The notes: generated by a model from the sequence alone, not told the origin. A DNA stretch of 19,691 bases from Synergistota bacterium (GCA_023450745.1 JAEXGR010000036.1:1-19691); one strand, 5' to 3'. Positions 7,919 through 14,879 are shown, numbered from the stretch's first letter. Numbers and translations are program-made.

Positions 7919-9244
7919 ATGCGCAAAAAAAGATTGGTTTCAGCACTGATCGTCCTCTGCCTGTTGGCCCTTTCGCTGCCGGCACAGGCGGACTTGCTCT
8001 TTACCAGGCAGGACAACGGTTATTCCAATACCGCGCTGGGCATCATTCAGGGCGCGGGCGACCCCGTCTCGCCGCTGGTCAGCAATATGGGCGGAAACTC
8101 CGGACAGGGGATATACCCGTTTAAGAATGCCGACGGCAATTTCCGCGTCGCGGTGACGCTCTATACCGGCAACGGCACGGACGTCATCTCTATTTACAAT
8201 CCCGGCGCGCAGTCAGGGTGGACTCAGCCTTCTTCGTGGCAGGCGCCGCTGCGCGAGGCGACGACGACGCTGCACAATACGCGGGTCATGGCGGAGATGG
8301 GCGGCTCTCTTTACGCCACCGCCTATGATATCCCCATCGTCAGCCGCGTCACTACGGCGGGCGACGTCTATAAGCAGGATAAGAAGTACGAGTATTACCA
8401 CAACGATTCCAAATACAACGGGCATGGAGAGGCTCTCTGCGCCTATAACGGGAATCTGTACGCGATCTTCACCGGCAGCAACGACCCGTGGAATACTGCC
8501 TCCGGCTCATACCGGCTCAACCAATTGGTAAAGCTTGATTCCGAACTTAACGAACTGGCGCGGGTTGAGATGAAGGGCAAGAACCTCGACGGCTTCACGC
8601 CGGGGGCCTATGCGCAGAAGGACGGCAAGCTCTACGTCGCCACCTTGGGCGGGGTGCAGCAGTTTGGAGAAAAGTGGAACCCGGAATCCTGCGTCGAGAT
8701 GGCCGACCTTGGCACGATGGAGATCACCAGCCTCATTACCGCGGGAGAGGTGAACGCGATCGATCCTACCTTCAAGCACATGTTCGACGCCGTAGTCTTT
8801 GCCGGCGATAAAGTCTATATACAGGCCGCCAGATGGACCTCGGACGAGGACTATACCTCGGGCTACAGCATCCGCGTCTACGAGACTACCTTGGAAAAAC
8901 TGCAAAAGGGCGACATCGGCACGCTGCTCAGGGATTTCAGCGGCGAATATGGCTACCGGCTGGGGCTGGTTTACGACGAAAATACAAAATATCTCTGGGC
9001 CGGCGTCGGCTACAGCCTCTGGCGCTTTGACGGAACGAACTGGAAAGAGTTCGGAAGCAACGCGTTGAGCGGCAATATCTCCGCGTATACCGCCGTCAAC
9101 CCGACGGGAACCGTCACGCCGGTCGAGCCTGACGCTCCGTCTGACGGCGGCGGCGGTGGCGGTGGCTGCAACGCTGGATATGGATTGCTGGCGCTTGTCG
9201 CCCTTCTGCCGGCGCTTGCGCGCGGCGGGAAAAAGGGCAAATAA
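7919..9244 (+). CDS. Propeller-like surface protein with Synerg-CTERM tail
   Basis: A 441-residue secreted protein. ATG 7919 has AGGAGG (7906-7911) seven bases upstream and opens a signal peptide (cleavage after Ala-Gln-Ala near residue 24). An in-frame ATG at 7880 is rejected because it would bury the signal. The body contains recurring short strands of the type LYA-, KLYVAT-GG, KVYIQA and YLWAGVG-SLWRFDG. Such spacing suggests a beta-propeller, though I cannot assign a named family. The end has a run of Gly, Cys at residue 417 followed by Asn-Ala-Gly, a hydrophobic helix and Lys/Arg: a textbook Synerg-CTERM. It follows the TonB receptor by 40 bases in the riboswitch operon. By position it resembles BtuG, the propeller lipoprotein that passes B12 to BtuB in Bacteroides. 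That role is inferred from context, not from sequence similarity. Confidence 0.82.
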   Translation: MRKKRLVSALIVLCLLALSLPAQADLLFTRQDNGYSNTALGIIQGAGDPVSPLVSNMGGNSGQGIYPFKNADGNFRVAVTLYTGNGTDVISIYNPGAQSGWTQPSSWQAPLREATTTLHNTRVMAEMGGSLYATAYDIPIVSRVTTAGDVYKQDKKYEYYHNDSKYNGHGEALCAYNGNLYAIFTGSNDPWNTASGSYRLNQLVKLDSELNELARVEMKGKNLDGFTPGAYAQKDGKLYVATLGGVQQFGEKWNPESCVEMADLGTMEITSLITAGEVNAIDPTFKHMFDAVVFAGDKVYIQAARWTSDEDYTSGYSIRVYETTLEKLQKGDIGTLLRDFSGEYGYRLGLVYDENTKYLWAGVGYSLWRFDGTNWKEFGSNALSGNISAYTAVNPTGTVTPVEPDAPSDGGGGGGGCNAGYGLLALVALLPALARGGKKGK

Positions 9245-9251
9245 AGCGCGA

Positions 9252-9290
9252 AGGCCGGCAAACGGCAATCGCATAGCGAGGCGCCGGCCT
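9252..9290 (+). terminator. Weak terminator-like hairpin after the operon
   Basis: AGGCCGGC (9252-9259) pairs with GCCGGCCT (9283-9290) directly after the stop codon at 9244. The loop is long and no T-run follows, so termination would be weak or factor-dependent. A stronger hairpin lies at 9366-9406. Confidence 0.35.
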
Positions 9291-9365
9291 CCATTGGCTT
9301 GCTTACCGCGTTTATCTTTGGAGGCGGACAAAGCAAACCAAAAATCAAACGCAAGGCCAACAACC

Positions 9366-9406
9366 ACCCATTATCGGCGTCTGTGAAACAGGCGCCGATA
9401 ATGGGT
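9366..9406. repeat. Long hairpin, about 19-bp stem with GAA loop
   Basis: ACCCATTATCGGCG (9366-9379) is exactly complementary to 9393-9406. The inner bases continue the helix through a T-G pair and CTGT/ACAG, leaving only a GAA loop. It is followed by only three T before an A. It could terminate the B12 operon, or be a dispersed palindrome like the one at 1-46, which has the same stem length but a different sequence. Confidence 0.65.
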
Positions 9407-9601
9407 TTATGAAGAAAATCAACGCCTGGGAGTTATGTTTGGGAAAGAGTTTTACCGCACCGGCCGCGTCGCCGTCGTTTACGGCCCGCATCCGTAAACT
9501 TAGCTTTGCCGGTTTCGCTACCTGTATTCGTGCGCAATATTCGTTAAAATGGCGATGCCGCTTCGCGCGCAGTTTCTTCACGCGCTAACGTTATTTTTTT
9601 A
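9407..9601. other. Intergenic stretch with one short hairpin
   Basis: No gene is supported here. GTTTACGG (9477-9484) pairs with CCGTAAAC (9492-9499). A minus-strand frame from 9581 to 9345 has no convincing start signal and runs straight through the 9366-9406 hairpin. Confidence 0.5.
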
Positions 9602-9610
9602 TTGACCAAT

Positions 9611-9628
9611 GTGTGAATTTAATCACGA
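9611..9628. promoter_or_regulatory. Rex- or CRP/FNR-type operator palindrome
   Basis: The sequence GTGTGAATTTAATCACGA has half sites TGTGA and TCACG separated by six bases. That geometry fits both CRP/FNR activators (TGTGA-N6-TCACA) and the NADH-sensing repressor Rex (TTGTGA-N6-TCACAA). It overlaps the -35 position of the promoter for a ferredoxin/hydrogenase-like operon. Redox control by Rex is attractive in an anaerobe, but the sequence alone cannot decide between the two. Confidence 0.5.
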
Positions 9629-9640
9629 AAAATTCTTTTC

Positions 9641-9649
9641 TGCTACAAT
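9641..9649 (+). promoter_or_regulatory. Extended -10 promoter of the redox operon
   Basis: TGCTACAAT is an extended -10 element (TGn followed by TACAAT). The expected -35 place (9621-9626) reads AATCAC, a poor match, and lies inside the palindrome at 9611-9628. A weak -35 with an extended -10 fits a regulated promoter. The transcript would start near 9656, about 36 bases before the first gene. Confidence 0.5.
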
Positions 9650-9691
9650 ATAGTCAATGAAGAAACAGTTATCGTGCGGGAGGGGAATAAA

Positions 9692-9943
9692 TTGACAGAA
9701 GTGATCATTTGCGTCGGCAGTTCCTGTCATCTCAAGGGCGCGCGCCGCGTCGTGGAGGGGCTGACGAAGCTGGTGACGGCGCGCGGCCTCACGGAGCGGG
9801 TAACGCTCTCCGGCTCGTTCTGTATGGGACGCTGCGAAGAGGCGGGGGTATCGGTAAAGGTAAACGGCGAGATCCACTTTGTGGACCCCGACCATATAGA
9901 AGAATTTTTTGACAACGTAATCGCAGGTGATAATCAGCAATGA
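9692..9943 (+). CDS. [2Fe-2S] thioredoxin-like ferredoxin (NuoE/HndA-like)
   Basis: A small electron carrier of about 83 residues. I prefer TTG 9692 as start because GGGAGGGG (9678-9685) lies seven bases before it; GTG 9674 precedes this Shine-Dalgarno. Four Cys are arranged in two pairs, CVGSSC near the N-terminus and FCMGRC in the middle, as in thioredoxin-fold [2Fe-2S] proteins related to NuoE and HndA. The end is DPDHIEEFFDNV-like, typical of this family. Its stop overlaps the start of the next gene by ATGA. In clostridial and Thermotoga-type hydrogenase clusters, similar small proteins accompany [FeFe]-hydrogenase subunits. Here it probably passes electrons to, or senses redox state with, the HydS-like protein. 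Confidence 0.88.
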   Translation: MTEVIICVGSSCHLKGARRVVEGLTKLVTARGLTERVTLSGSFCMGRCEEAGVSVKVNGEIHFVDPDHIEEFFDNVIAGDNQQ

Positions 9944-11826
9944 AGTATATCAACGTCGCGGAGGCGAACTGCAAGAACTGCTACAAGTGCCTTAAAGTCT
10001 GCCCCGTAAAGTCTATTAAGTACAGCGACAACCATGTCGAGGTGCTGGAGGGAGAATGCATTCTCTGCGGCCGCTGCATACGCAACTGCCCGCAGCACGC
10101 GAAATCGCTCGTGAACGACATTGGCGGCATCAAGCAGGCGCTGGGCGAAGGCAAAGCGGCGCGCGCGGCAGACGCATCCGCAGGCTTGCCCCCCAAGGTA
10201 GTTTTGAATGTTCGCCAGGGCGAACAGGGGGCGGCGCGCGCGGCAAACGCATCCGCAGGCTTGCCCCCTGAGGTAATTCTGAATGTTCGCCAGGGCGAAC
10301 AGGGGGCGGCGCGCCAAAAGGTCGCGGCGCTGGCGCCTTCCTATATCGCCTCATTCGGCGCGGAGAACCGTTTCCGGCTCGCGGGGGCGCTGCAAAGCCT
10401 CGGCTTTGACGCCGTGGAGGAGACCTCCGTCGGCGCGCACGCCGTGACTAAGGAGTACGCGCGGATTCTCGAGAACGACACAATGGACAACATGATCACG
10501 ACCTGCTGTCCCTCCGTCGTCTTCCTCGTGCAGAAGTATTTTCCGCAGCTCACGCCGCAGCTCGCCCAGGTGTTATCGCCGATGGAGGCCCACGGAGAGT
10601 TCCTGCGCCGGAAGTACGGCGACGACGCGCTGATCGTCTTTTTCGCCCCCTGTATCTCCAAGATCGAGGAGGCGCGCGTCTCCGAGAAACGTTACATTGA
10701 CGGCGTCGTTACCTTCAAACAGCTCGCGGGCTGGCTCAAAGAGGAAAAGATCGAGCTTGAGAAGTGCGCCGAAGGCTATTTCGGCAACGACCCCAGCTCT
10801 TCGGCGATCTACCCGATCTTCGAGGGCATCGTAAAAGACGTTCGCGCGAACCTCCCCGAGGATTCCCACGTCTTCAATAAATACACCTTCCTCAGCGTGC
10901 AGGGGGCGAAGGACGTCATCGAGTTGCTGGAAGAGATCGACGAGGGGCGCATCCATAACTGCTTTATCGAGGCGGGCACCTGCTACGGCAGCTGCATCAA
11001 CGGTCCCGAAAAGCCGGATACCGAATACCACCCCGTCAGCACAGGCATCGACATGATGCGCTACCTGCGCGCGGAGAAAAACATCCGCGAGGCGGACGTC
11101 TCCTCGCTCGACCTGAGCCGCCGCATCCTGCCGACGCCGGTGAAAGAAGACATCCCCGATGAAAAGACGATCCGCGCGATCTTAGCGCAGATCGGCAAAA
11201 CAAAGCCCGAACACGAGCTGAACTGCGGCAGCTGCGGCTACCGCACCTGCCGCGACAAGGCGATCGCCGTCTATCAGGACAAGGCGGAACTCTACATGTG
11301 CCTGCCCTACATGAACCAGATATCCGAGACGCTCGCGAACGTCACGCTATCCGTGAGCCCCGACTACATCATCGCCGTCGACCGCGACCTGCGCGTTAAA
11401 GAGTGCAACCTCGCGGCGCAGCACCTCCTGAAATGCACGAAGAACGAAATAGTGGGCCGCCGTATCGACGATTTCCTCGATCCGATCGACTTCGCCATCG
11501 CGGTCGGCGAAGAACGCAACGTGCCGCTTCACAAGGTGAATTACGACGCGCGCGGCATCACCGTCAACCAGACCGTCGTCTACATTCCCGAGCAGGGGCT
11601 TGCGGTCGCCTTCCTCCACGACGTGACGAAGCAGGAGCGGGAGACCGAGTCACTCAACAAGCTGAAGCTCGAAACGATGGAGATGGCGCAGAACGTCATC
11701 GACAAACAGATGACGGTGGCGCAGGAGATCGCGAGCCTCCTCGGCGAGACGACCGCCGAGACCAAGGTGACGCTGACGAAACTGAAGGACCTGATCGTCT
11801 ATGACGGAAACAACGGCAATGGATAG
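9940..11826 (+). CDS. HydS-like sensory [FeFe]-hydrogenase homologue with PAS domain
   Basis: A 628-residue multidomain iron-sulfur protein. Residues 11-21 and 40-50 are two [4Fe-4S] ferredoxin motifs (CxxCxxCxxxCP each). Residues 73-122 are a duplicated 25-residue insertion rich in Ala and Gly. The hydrogenase-like domain (about 128-380) keeps TTCCPS (Cys189, Cys190), APCISKIEE (Cys238) and the CxxxC pair Cys348/Cys352, so all four H-cluster ligands appear present. The third motif differs from catalytic enzymes and resembles group C sensory types. Residues 429-454 carry a further FeS motif (CxxC-x4-C-x16-C). A PAS domain (about 465-575) and a helical tail follow. The gene overlaps both neighbours. 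Role inferred: sensing hydrogen or redox state and signalling to the phosphatase. No catalytic hydrogenase subunits are visible. Confidence 0.9.
   Translation: MKYINVAEANCKNCYKCLKVCPVKSIKYSDNHVEVLEGECILCGRCIRNCPQHAKSLVNDIGGIKQALGEGKAARAADASAGLPPKVVLNVRQGEQGAARAANASAGLPPEVILNVRQGEQGAARQKVAALAPSYIASFGAENRFRLAGALQSLGFDAVEETSVGAHAVTKEYARILENDTMDNMITTCCPSVVFLVQKYFPQLTPQLAQVLSPMEAHGEFLRRKYGDDALIVFFAPCISKIEEARVSEKRYIDGVVTFKQLAGWLKEEKIELEKCAEGYFGNDPSSSAIYPIFEGIVKDVRANLPEDSHVFNKYTFLSVQGAKDVIELLEEIDEGRIHNCFIEAGTCYGSCINGPEKPDTEYHPVSTGIDMMRYLRAEKNIREADVSSLDLSRRILPTPVKEDIPDEKTIRAILAQIGKTKPEHELNCGSCGYRTCRDKAIAVYQDKAELYMCLPYMNQISETLANVTLSVSPDYIIAVDRDLRVKECNLAAQHLLKCTKNEIVGRRIDDFLDPIDFAIAVGEERNVPLHKVNYDARGITVNQTVVYIPEQGLAVAFLHDVTKQERETESLNKLKLETMEMAQNVIDKQMTVAQEIASLLGETTAETKVTLTKLKDLIVYDGNNGNG
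10156..10315 (+). repeat. In-frame tandem 75-bp repeat in the hydrogenase-like gene
   Basis: Two 75-bp copies (10156-10230 and 10231-10305) differ at five positions, and a third copy starts but breaks off after about nine bases. Each unit is 25 codons, so the frame is kept. Each unit ends with TGTTCGCC-AG-GGCGAACA, an 8-bp perfect palindrome, flanked by C-rich and G-rich blocks that can also pair. It lies exactly between the ferredoxin and H-cluster domains. This is reminiscent of palindromic elements that insert in frame into protein genes, as described in Rickettsia. Confidence 0.9.
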
Positions 11827-12994
11827 TATATGTATAGACGCCTGTTATAACAGCCTGATAAAGAAAAACGAAGAGCTCTGCGGCGACCGCGTACAAGTGA
11901 TAAACTCGCCGGACAGCATGTTGCTGGTGCTCTCCGACGGCCTCGGCAGCGGCGTAAAGGCCAACATCCTTTCGACGCTGACCTCAAAAATAATCTCCAC
12001 GATGATCAGCCGCGGCGCTTCGATAGAAGACACCGTGGACACCATCGCCCACACCCTGCCCGTCTGCAAAGTGCGCGGCATCGCCTACTCCACCTTCATG
12101 ATCCTGCACATCCGAAAGGACGGCAGAGGCTATCTGGCAGAGTACGACAACCCTCCCTGTATGCTGATACGCAACGGACGCCACATCCCCTTCGACTACG
12201 AGGAAAAGACGATCGAGGGCAAGTTGGTACGCGAGAGCCGCTTCACCGCTCAGGAAGGCGACTATTTCGTCATCGTCAGCGACGGCGTTACCCAGGCCGG
12301 CATGGGCGAGACGCTCTCCTTCGGCTGGGGCTGCGACGAAGTGGCCGATTTTCTCTGCGGGCCCTGCGGCGAAAAACTCTCCGCGCCGCGCGTCATCAAC
12401 CGCGTGCTCGATGTGGCGAAGGACCTCTACCTCGGCAAACCGGGCGACGACACCACCGTCTCCATCGCGCACATCCTGCCCCGGCAGCAGGTGAGCCTCT
12501 TCTCCGGCCCGCCGAAAAACCCCGAGGACGACTCGCGGATTGTAAAAGACTACATTGAGACCCAGGGGCTGCACATCGTCAGCGGCGGCACGAGCTCCGA
12601 AATCCTCGCGCGCGAGCTCAAGCGCCCGCTGCGCGTCAACATCGACTACACCGACAGCGACATCCCGCCGACGGCGGAAATCGAGGGCATCGACCTTGTG
12701 ACGGAGGGCGTCATGACGCTCAAGCGCGCCATCGAAATGGTTGAGGAATACATCGACCGCCCCGCCGTACCGCGAATGATCGACGAACTCGACGACCCGC
12801 ACGGCGCGGCAAAGCTCGCGAAAATCCTCATCGAGCGCTGCACCCACCTGAACCTTTTCATCGGCAAAGCGGTGAACCCGGCGCACCAGAACCCCGACTT
12901 CCCCACCGAGCTGCGCGTAAAGTCGCGCCTGCTGGACGACCTCGCGGCGGTAATGACACGCCTCGGGCGGCACGTGGAGAAAAAATATTACTGA
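11801..12994 (+). CDS. SpoIIE-type serine/threonine phosphatase
   Basis: A 397-residue PP2C-like phosphatase of the SpoIIE class. The metal-binding core motifs are visible: LVLSDGLGSG (near residue 43), VIVSDGVTQAG (near 160) and a GDDTTVSIA motif (near 220). The family removes phosphate from Ser/Thr of partner proteins such as anti-anti-sigma factors. Residues about 240-397 form an additional C-terminal region of unknown function that ends in a basic segment. The gene begins inside the end of the HydS-like gene (26-base overlap). ATG 11801 has AAGGA 11 bases upstream; ATG 11819 is a possible alternative without a better ribosome site. The order sensory hydrogenase then SpoIIE phosphatase is a recurring arrangement in anaerobes. 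A strong terminator follows. The phosphoprotein target and its kinase are not in the window. Confidence 0.9.
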   Translation: MTETTAMDSICIDACYNSLIKKNEELCGDRVQVINSPDSMLLVLSDGLGSGVKANILSTLTSKIISTMISRGASIEDTVDTIAHTLPVCKVRGIAYSTFMILHIRKDGRGYLAEYDNPPCMLIRNGRHIPFDYEEKTIEGKLVRESRFTAQEGDYFVIVSDGVTQAGMGETLSFGWGCDEVADFLCGPCGEKLSAPRVINRVLDVAKDLYLGKPGDDTTVSIAHILPRQQVSLFSGPPKNPEDDSRIVKDYIETQGLHIVSGGTSSEILARELKRPLRVNIDYTDSDIPPTAEIEGIDLVTEGVMTLKRAIEMVEEYIDRPAVPRMIDELDDPHGAAKLAKILIERCTHLNLFIGKAVNPAHQNPDFPTELRVKSRLLDDLAAVMTRLGRHVEKKYY

Positions 12995-13017
12995 GCGTCA
13001 AAATTCGGACAAAATCC

Positions 13018-13046
13018 AAGGCTCCGCCTCAGGGCGGAGCCTTTTT
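13018..13046 (+). terminator. Strong rho-independent terminator of the redox operon
   Basis: AAGGCTCCGCC (13018-13028) pairs perfectly with GGCGGAGCCTT (13033-13043) around TCAG, followed by further T to 13046. It lies 24 bases after the phosphatase stop and ends the three-gene operon. Confidence 0.93.
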
Positions 13047-13093
13047 GTATATAATAGACGCATAAAATACAAAACAGGGAAGGCGCGGCGTTT

Positions 13094-13858
13094 ATGGGGA
13101 AGATTTTTTCATTCTTAGCGGAATATATCGATAAAAATAACATCGCCGCCGCGGCCGTCACCGGCGGCGGCGGCAAAACCTCGCTGCTCTATGGCCTCGG
13201 GCGCGAACTCGCCGCCTCCCGGCGTGTGCTGCTCACCACCACGACCAAAATATTCCGCCCCGCGCCGGAAGAATGCCGCGACATCTTCATCGGCCCGGCG
13301 GCACACTGCGCCGCCTTCATCGGCGCGCTGCCGTCCGCCGCGCTGCTCGCCGCCGCCTCCGGCGAAGCGGGCGGCAAACTGATCGGCTACGGGCCGGAAG
13401 AGGCGGCGGCGCTTGCCGAAAGCGGCGCGGCGGACGTCCTGCTCGCGGAATGCGACGGCTCCCGCGGACGTTCGCTCAAATACTACGAAAACTGGGAGCC
13501 ACCCGTGCCGCGAAACTGCGGCTACCTCTTCGCCGTCGCGGGCGCCGACGCGCTGGGGGAGACGGCGGACGAAGAGCACATCTTCCGCGCCGCTAAATTC
13601 CGCGCGCTGCATAACGTCGCGGAGGGCGCGCAAGTGACGGCCGCCGACTACTTGAGCTACCTGCGCCATCCTTGGGGGCCGCTGAAAAACGCCCCCGCGA
13701 CGGCAAAAAAAATCCTGCTACTCAACAAATGGGAAATCGCCGACAAAGACAGCCAGCGGGAACTGGCCGGCATCATCCCCGTGCTGCTTGAAAAATACGA
13801 CGCCGTGGCCTGCGTTTCGCTGCGCGGCGACAGACTTTATGAATACCGGGAGAGATGA
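13094..13858 (+). CDS. yqeC: YqeC, selenium-dependent hydroxylase accessory protein
   Basis: A 254-residue protein of the YqeC family. The N-terminal VTGGGGKTSLL (residues 22-32) is the glycine-rich nucleotide-binding loop characteristic of the family. LLTTTTKIF follows, and a LLAECDGSRGRSLK segment in the middle is also family-typical. YqeC is associated with maturation of selenium-dependent molybdenum hydroxylases (xanthine dehydrogenase type); its exact reaction is not established. ATG 13094 has GGGAAGG about ten bases upstream. The stop overlaps the next gene by ATGA. Neither yqeB nor a molybdenum hydroxylase gene is in the window, so the substrate enzyme must be encoded elsewhere. Confidence 0.88.
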   Translation: MGKIFSFLAEYIDKNNIAAAAVTGGGGKTSLLYGLGRELAASRRVLLTTTTKIFRPAPEECRDIFIGPAAHCAAFIGALPSAALLAAASGEAGGKLIGYGPEEAAALAESGAADVLLAECDGSRGRSLKYYENWEPPVPRNCGYLFAVAGADALGETADEEHIFRAAKFRALHNVAEGAQVTAADYLSYLRHPWGPLKNAPATAKKILLLNKWEIADKDSQRELAGIIPVLLEKYDAVACVSLRGDRLYEYRER

Positions 13859-14457
13859 CGATGAATGTAATTCTGCTTGGCGCGGGACTGTCAAAACGGA
13901 TGGGACGCCAGAAACTGTTGCTGCCCTTTGGCGGCGGGACCGTCATCGGAACCGTCATCGAAAATCTGCGCGGCGCGGGCTTTGAACACATATACGCCGT
14001 GCTCTCGCGCGAAGTCGCCGAAGCGCTGCCCCCGGCCGCCGGAGCGCTGACCGTCGGCGTCAACGAAGAGCCGGAGCGCGGACAATCAAGCTCGCTGGCG
14101 ATCGGCCTCGACATGCTCCCTGCGGGAGAAGATTTCTGTATCATGCTCGGAGACCTGCCGCTCGCGCGCGCGGCGGACATCGCGACGCTCGTCCGCCGGT
14201 TCGCCGTGCTGCCGCCGGGAAAAACAGTCCTCGCCCCCTGCCGCGAGGGTGTTTTCGGCCACCCGATGTTCTACCGCGCCCTCTGGCGCGAGCGCTTCCG
14301 CGACGCCCGCGGCGACGTCGGCGGCAAAAACATTCTCATGCGCTATGAAAACGAGATCGAACGCGCCGCCGCCCCCGACTGCCACTTTAAAGACATGGAT
14401 ACCCCGGAGGAATACCGGAAACTCATCGCCGGCGGCACCTACAAGACAGCCCTGTGA
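13855..14457 (+). CDS. MobA-like nucleotidyltransferase (YgfJ/MocA type)
   Basis: A 200-residue nucleotidyltransferase. LGAGLSKRMGRQKLLLPFGG (residues 8-27) is the nucleotide-binding signature of the GT-A fold MobA/MocA group, and IMLGDLPLA carries the metal-binding Asp. FGHPMFYR and the late MDTPEEY segment are also typical. The known relatives transfer CMP or GMP to molybdopterin, or act as hydroxylase accessory proteins of the YgfJ type. The latter fits best because the gene overlaps yqeC by ATGA. A second ATG at 13861 is an equally good start. Confidence 0.87.
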   Translation: MTMNVILLGAGLSKRMGRQKLLLPFGGGTVIGTVIENLRGAGFEHIYAVLSREVAEALPPAAGALTVGVNEEPERGQSSSLAIGLDMLPAGEDFCIMLGDLPLARAADIATLVRRFAVLPPGKTVLAPCREGVFGHPMFYRALWRERFRDARGDVGGKNILMRYENEIERAAAPDCHFKDMDTPEEYRKLIAGGTYKTAL

Positions 14458-14583
14458 GCGTGCCGCCTTGCTCATAGTGATATTGAATAGCAGTTTGCAA
14501 AAATCAGTGCGACGCCTGAGAGGCATCGTGGGGCGGTTACTTTTTCAATCGGCCAAAACGATAACAAAGGGCCTTTTAGGGGG

Positions 14584-14611
14584 TTGCTAAAAATCAAGAG
14601 CGTGCTATAAT
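14584..14611 (+). promoter_or_regulatory. Promoter of tRNA-Asn
   Basis: TTGCTA (14584-14589) is followed after 16 bases by a perfect TATAAT (14606-14611). The transcript would start around 14618, some 22 bases before the tRNA. GC-rich bases and CCCC follow the -10, as a stable-RNA discriminator may. Confidence 0.7.
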
Positions 14612-14639
14612 ATCCCCTGTCGAGTTTTCGACCTGATAT

Positions 14640-14715
14640 TCCTCGATGGCGCAATCGGCAGCGCGGGTGGCTGTTAACCACTAGGTTCGAGGTTCGAGTC
14701 CTCGTCGAGGAGCCA
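14640..14715 (+). tRNA. tRNA-Asn (GTT)
   Basis: A full cloverleaf: acceptor TCCTCGA (14640-14646) with TCGAGGA (14705-14711), D arm GCGC/GCGC, anticodon stem GGTGG/CCACT (last pair G-T), anticodon loop CTGTTAA with GTT at 14673-14675, and T arm CGAGG-TTCGAGT-CCTCG. The CCA end is encoded (14713-14715). It stands alone with its own promoter and terminator. Confidence 0.97.
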
Positions 14716-14723
14716 GCCGATAT

Positions 14724-14761
14724 AATGGTCTTTTGTACTTAACGTACGAAAGGCCATTTTT
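14724..14761 (+). terminator. Terminator after tRNA-Asn
   Basis: AATGGTCTTTTGTAC (14724-14738) folds onto GTACGAAAGGCCATT (14744-14758) with two G-T pairs and a TTAAC loop, and is followed by a T-run. It lies nine bases after the tRNA CCA. Confidence 0.85.
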
Positions 14762-14879
14762 CATTATTTGCATTTTTTAGTTTTCGTTTCCCTATAATGT
14801 CTGCCGCCCGAAACGGCCTGCCCCGTGTCCATGCCGCCGAACGCCGGCATCATAGGCGGTTCAATGTTCCCATTAAAGG

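Noticed and set aside
9345..9581. 78-codon minus-strand frame between the two operons
   Set aside because: It lacks a convincing ribosome site and reads through the 9366-9406 hairpin, so a repeat or chance frame is more likely than a gene.
9602..9649. TTGACC as -35 partner of TACAAT
   Set aside because: The spacing is 36 bases, about twice the functional distance.
11984..12973. Long open frame (329 codons) on the minus strand
   Set aside because: It is antisense to the SpoIIE phosphatase, is rich in Val, Asp, Arg and Ala as GC-rich shadows are, and has no ribosome site or family motif.
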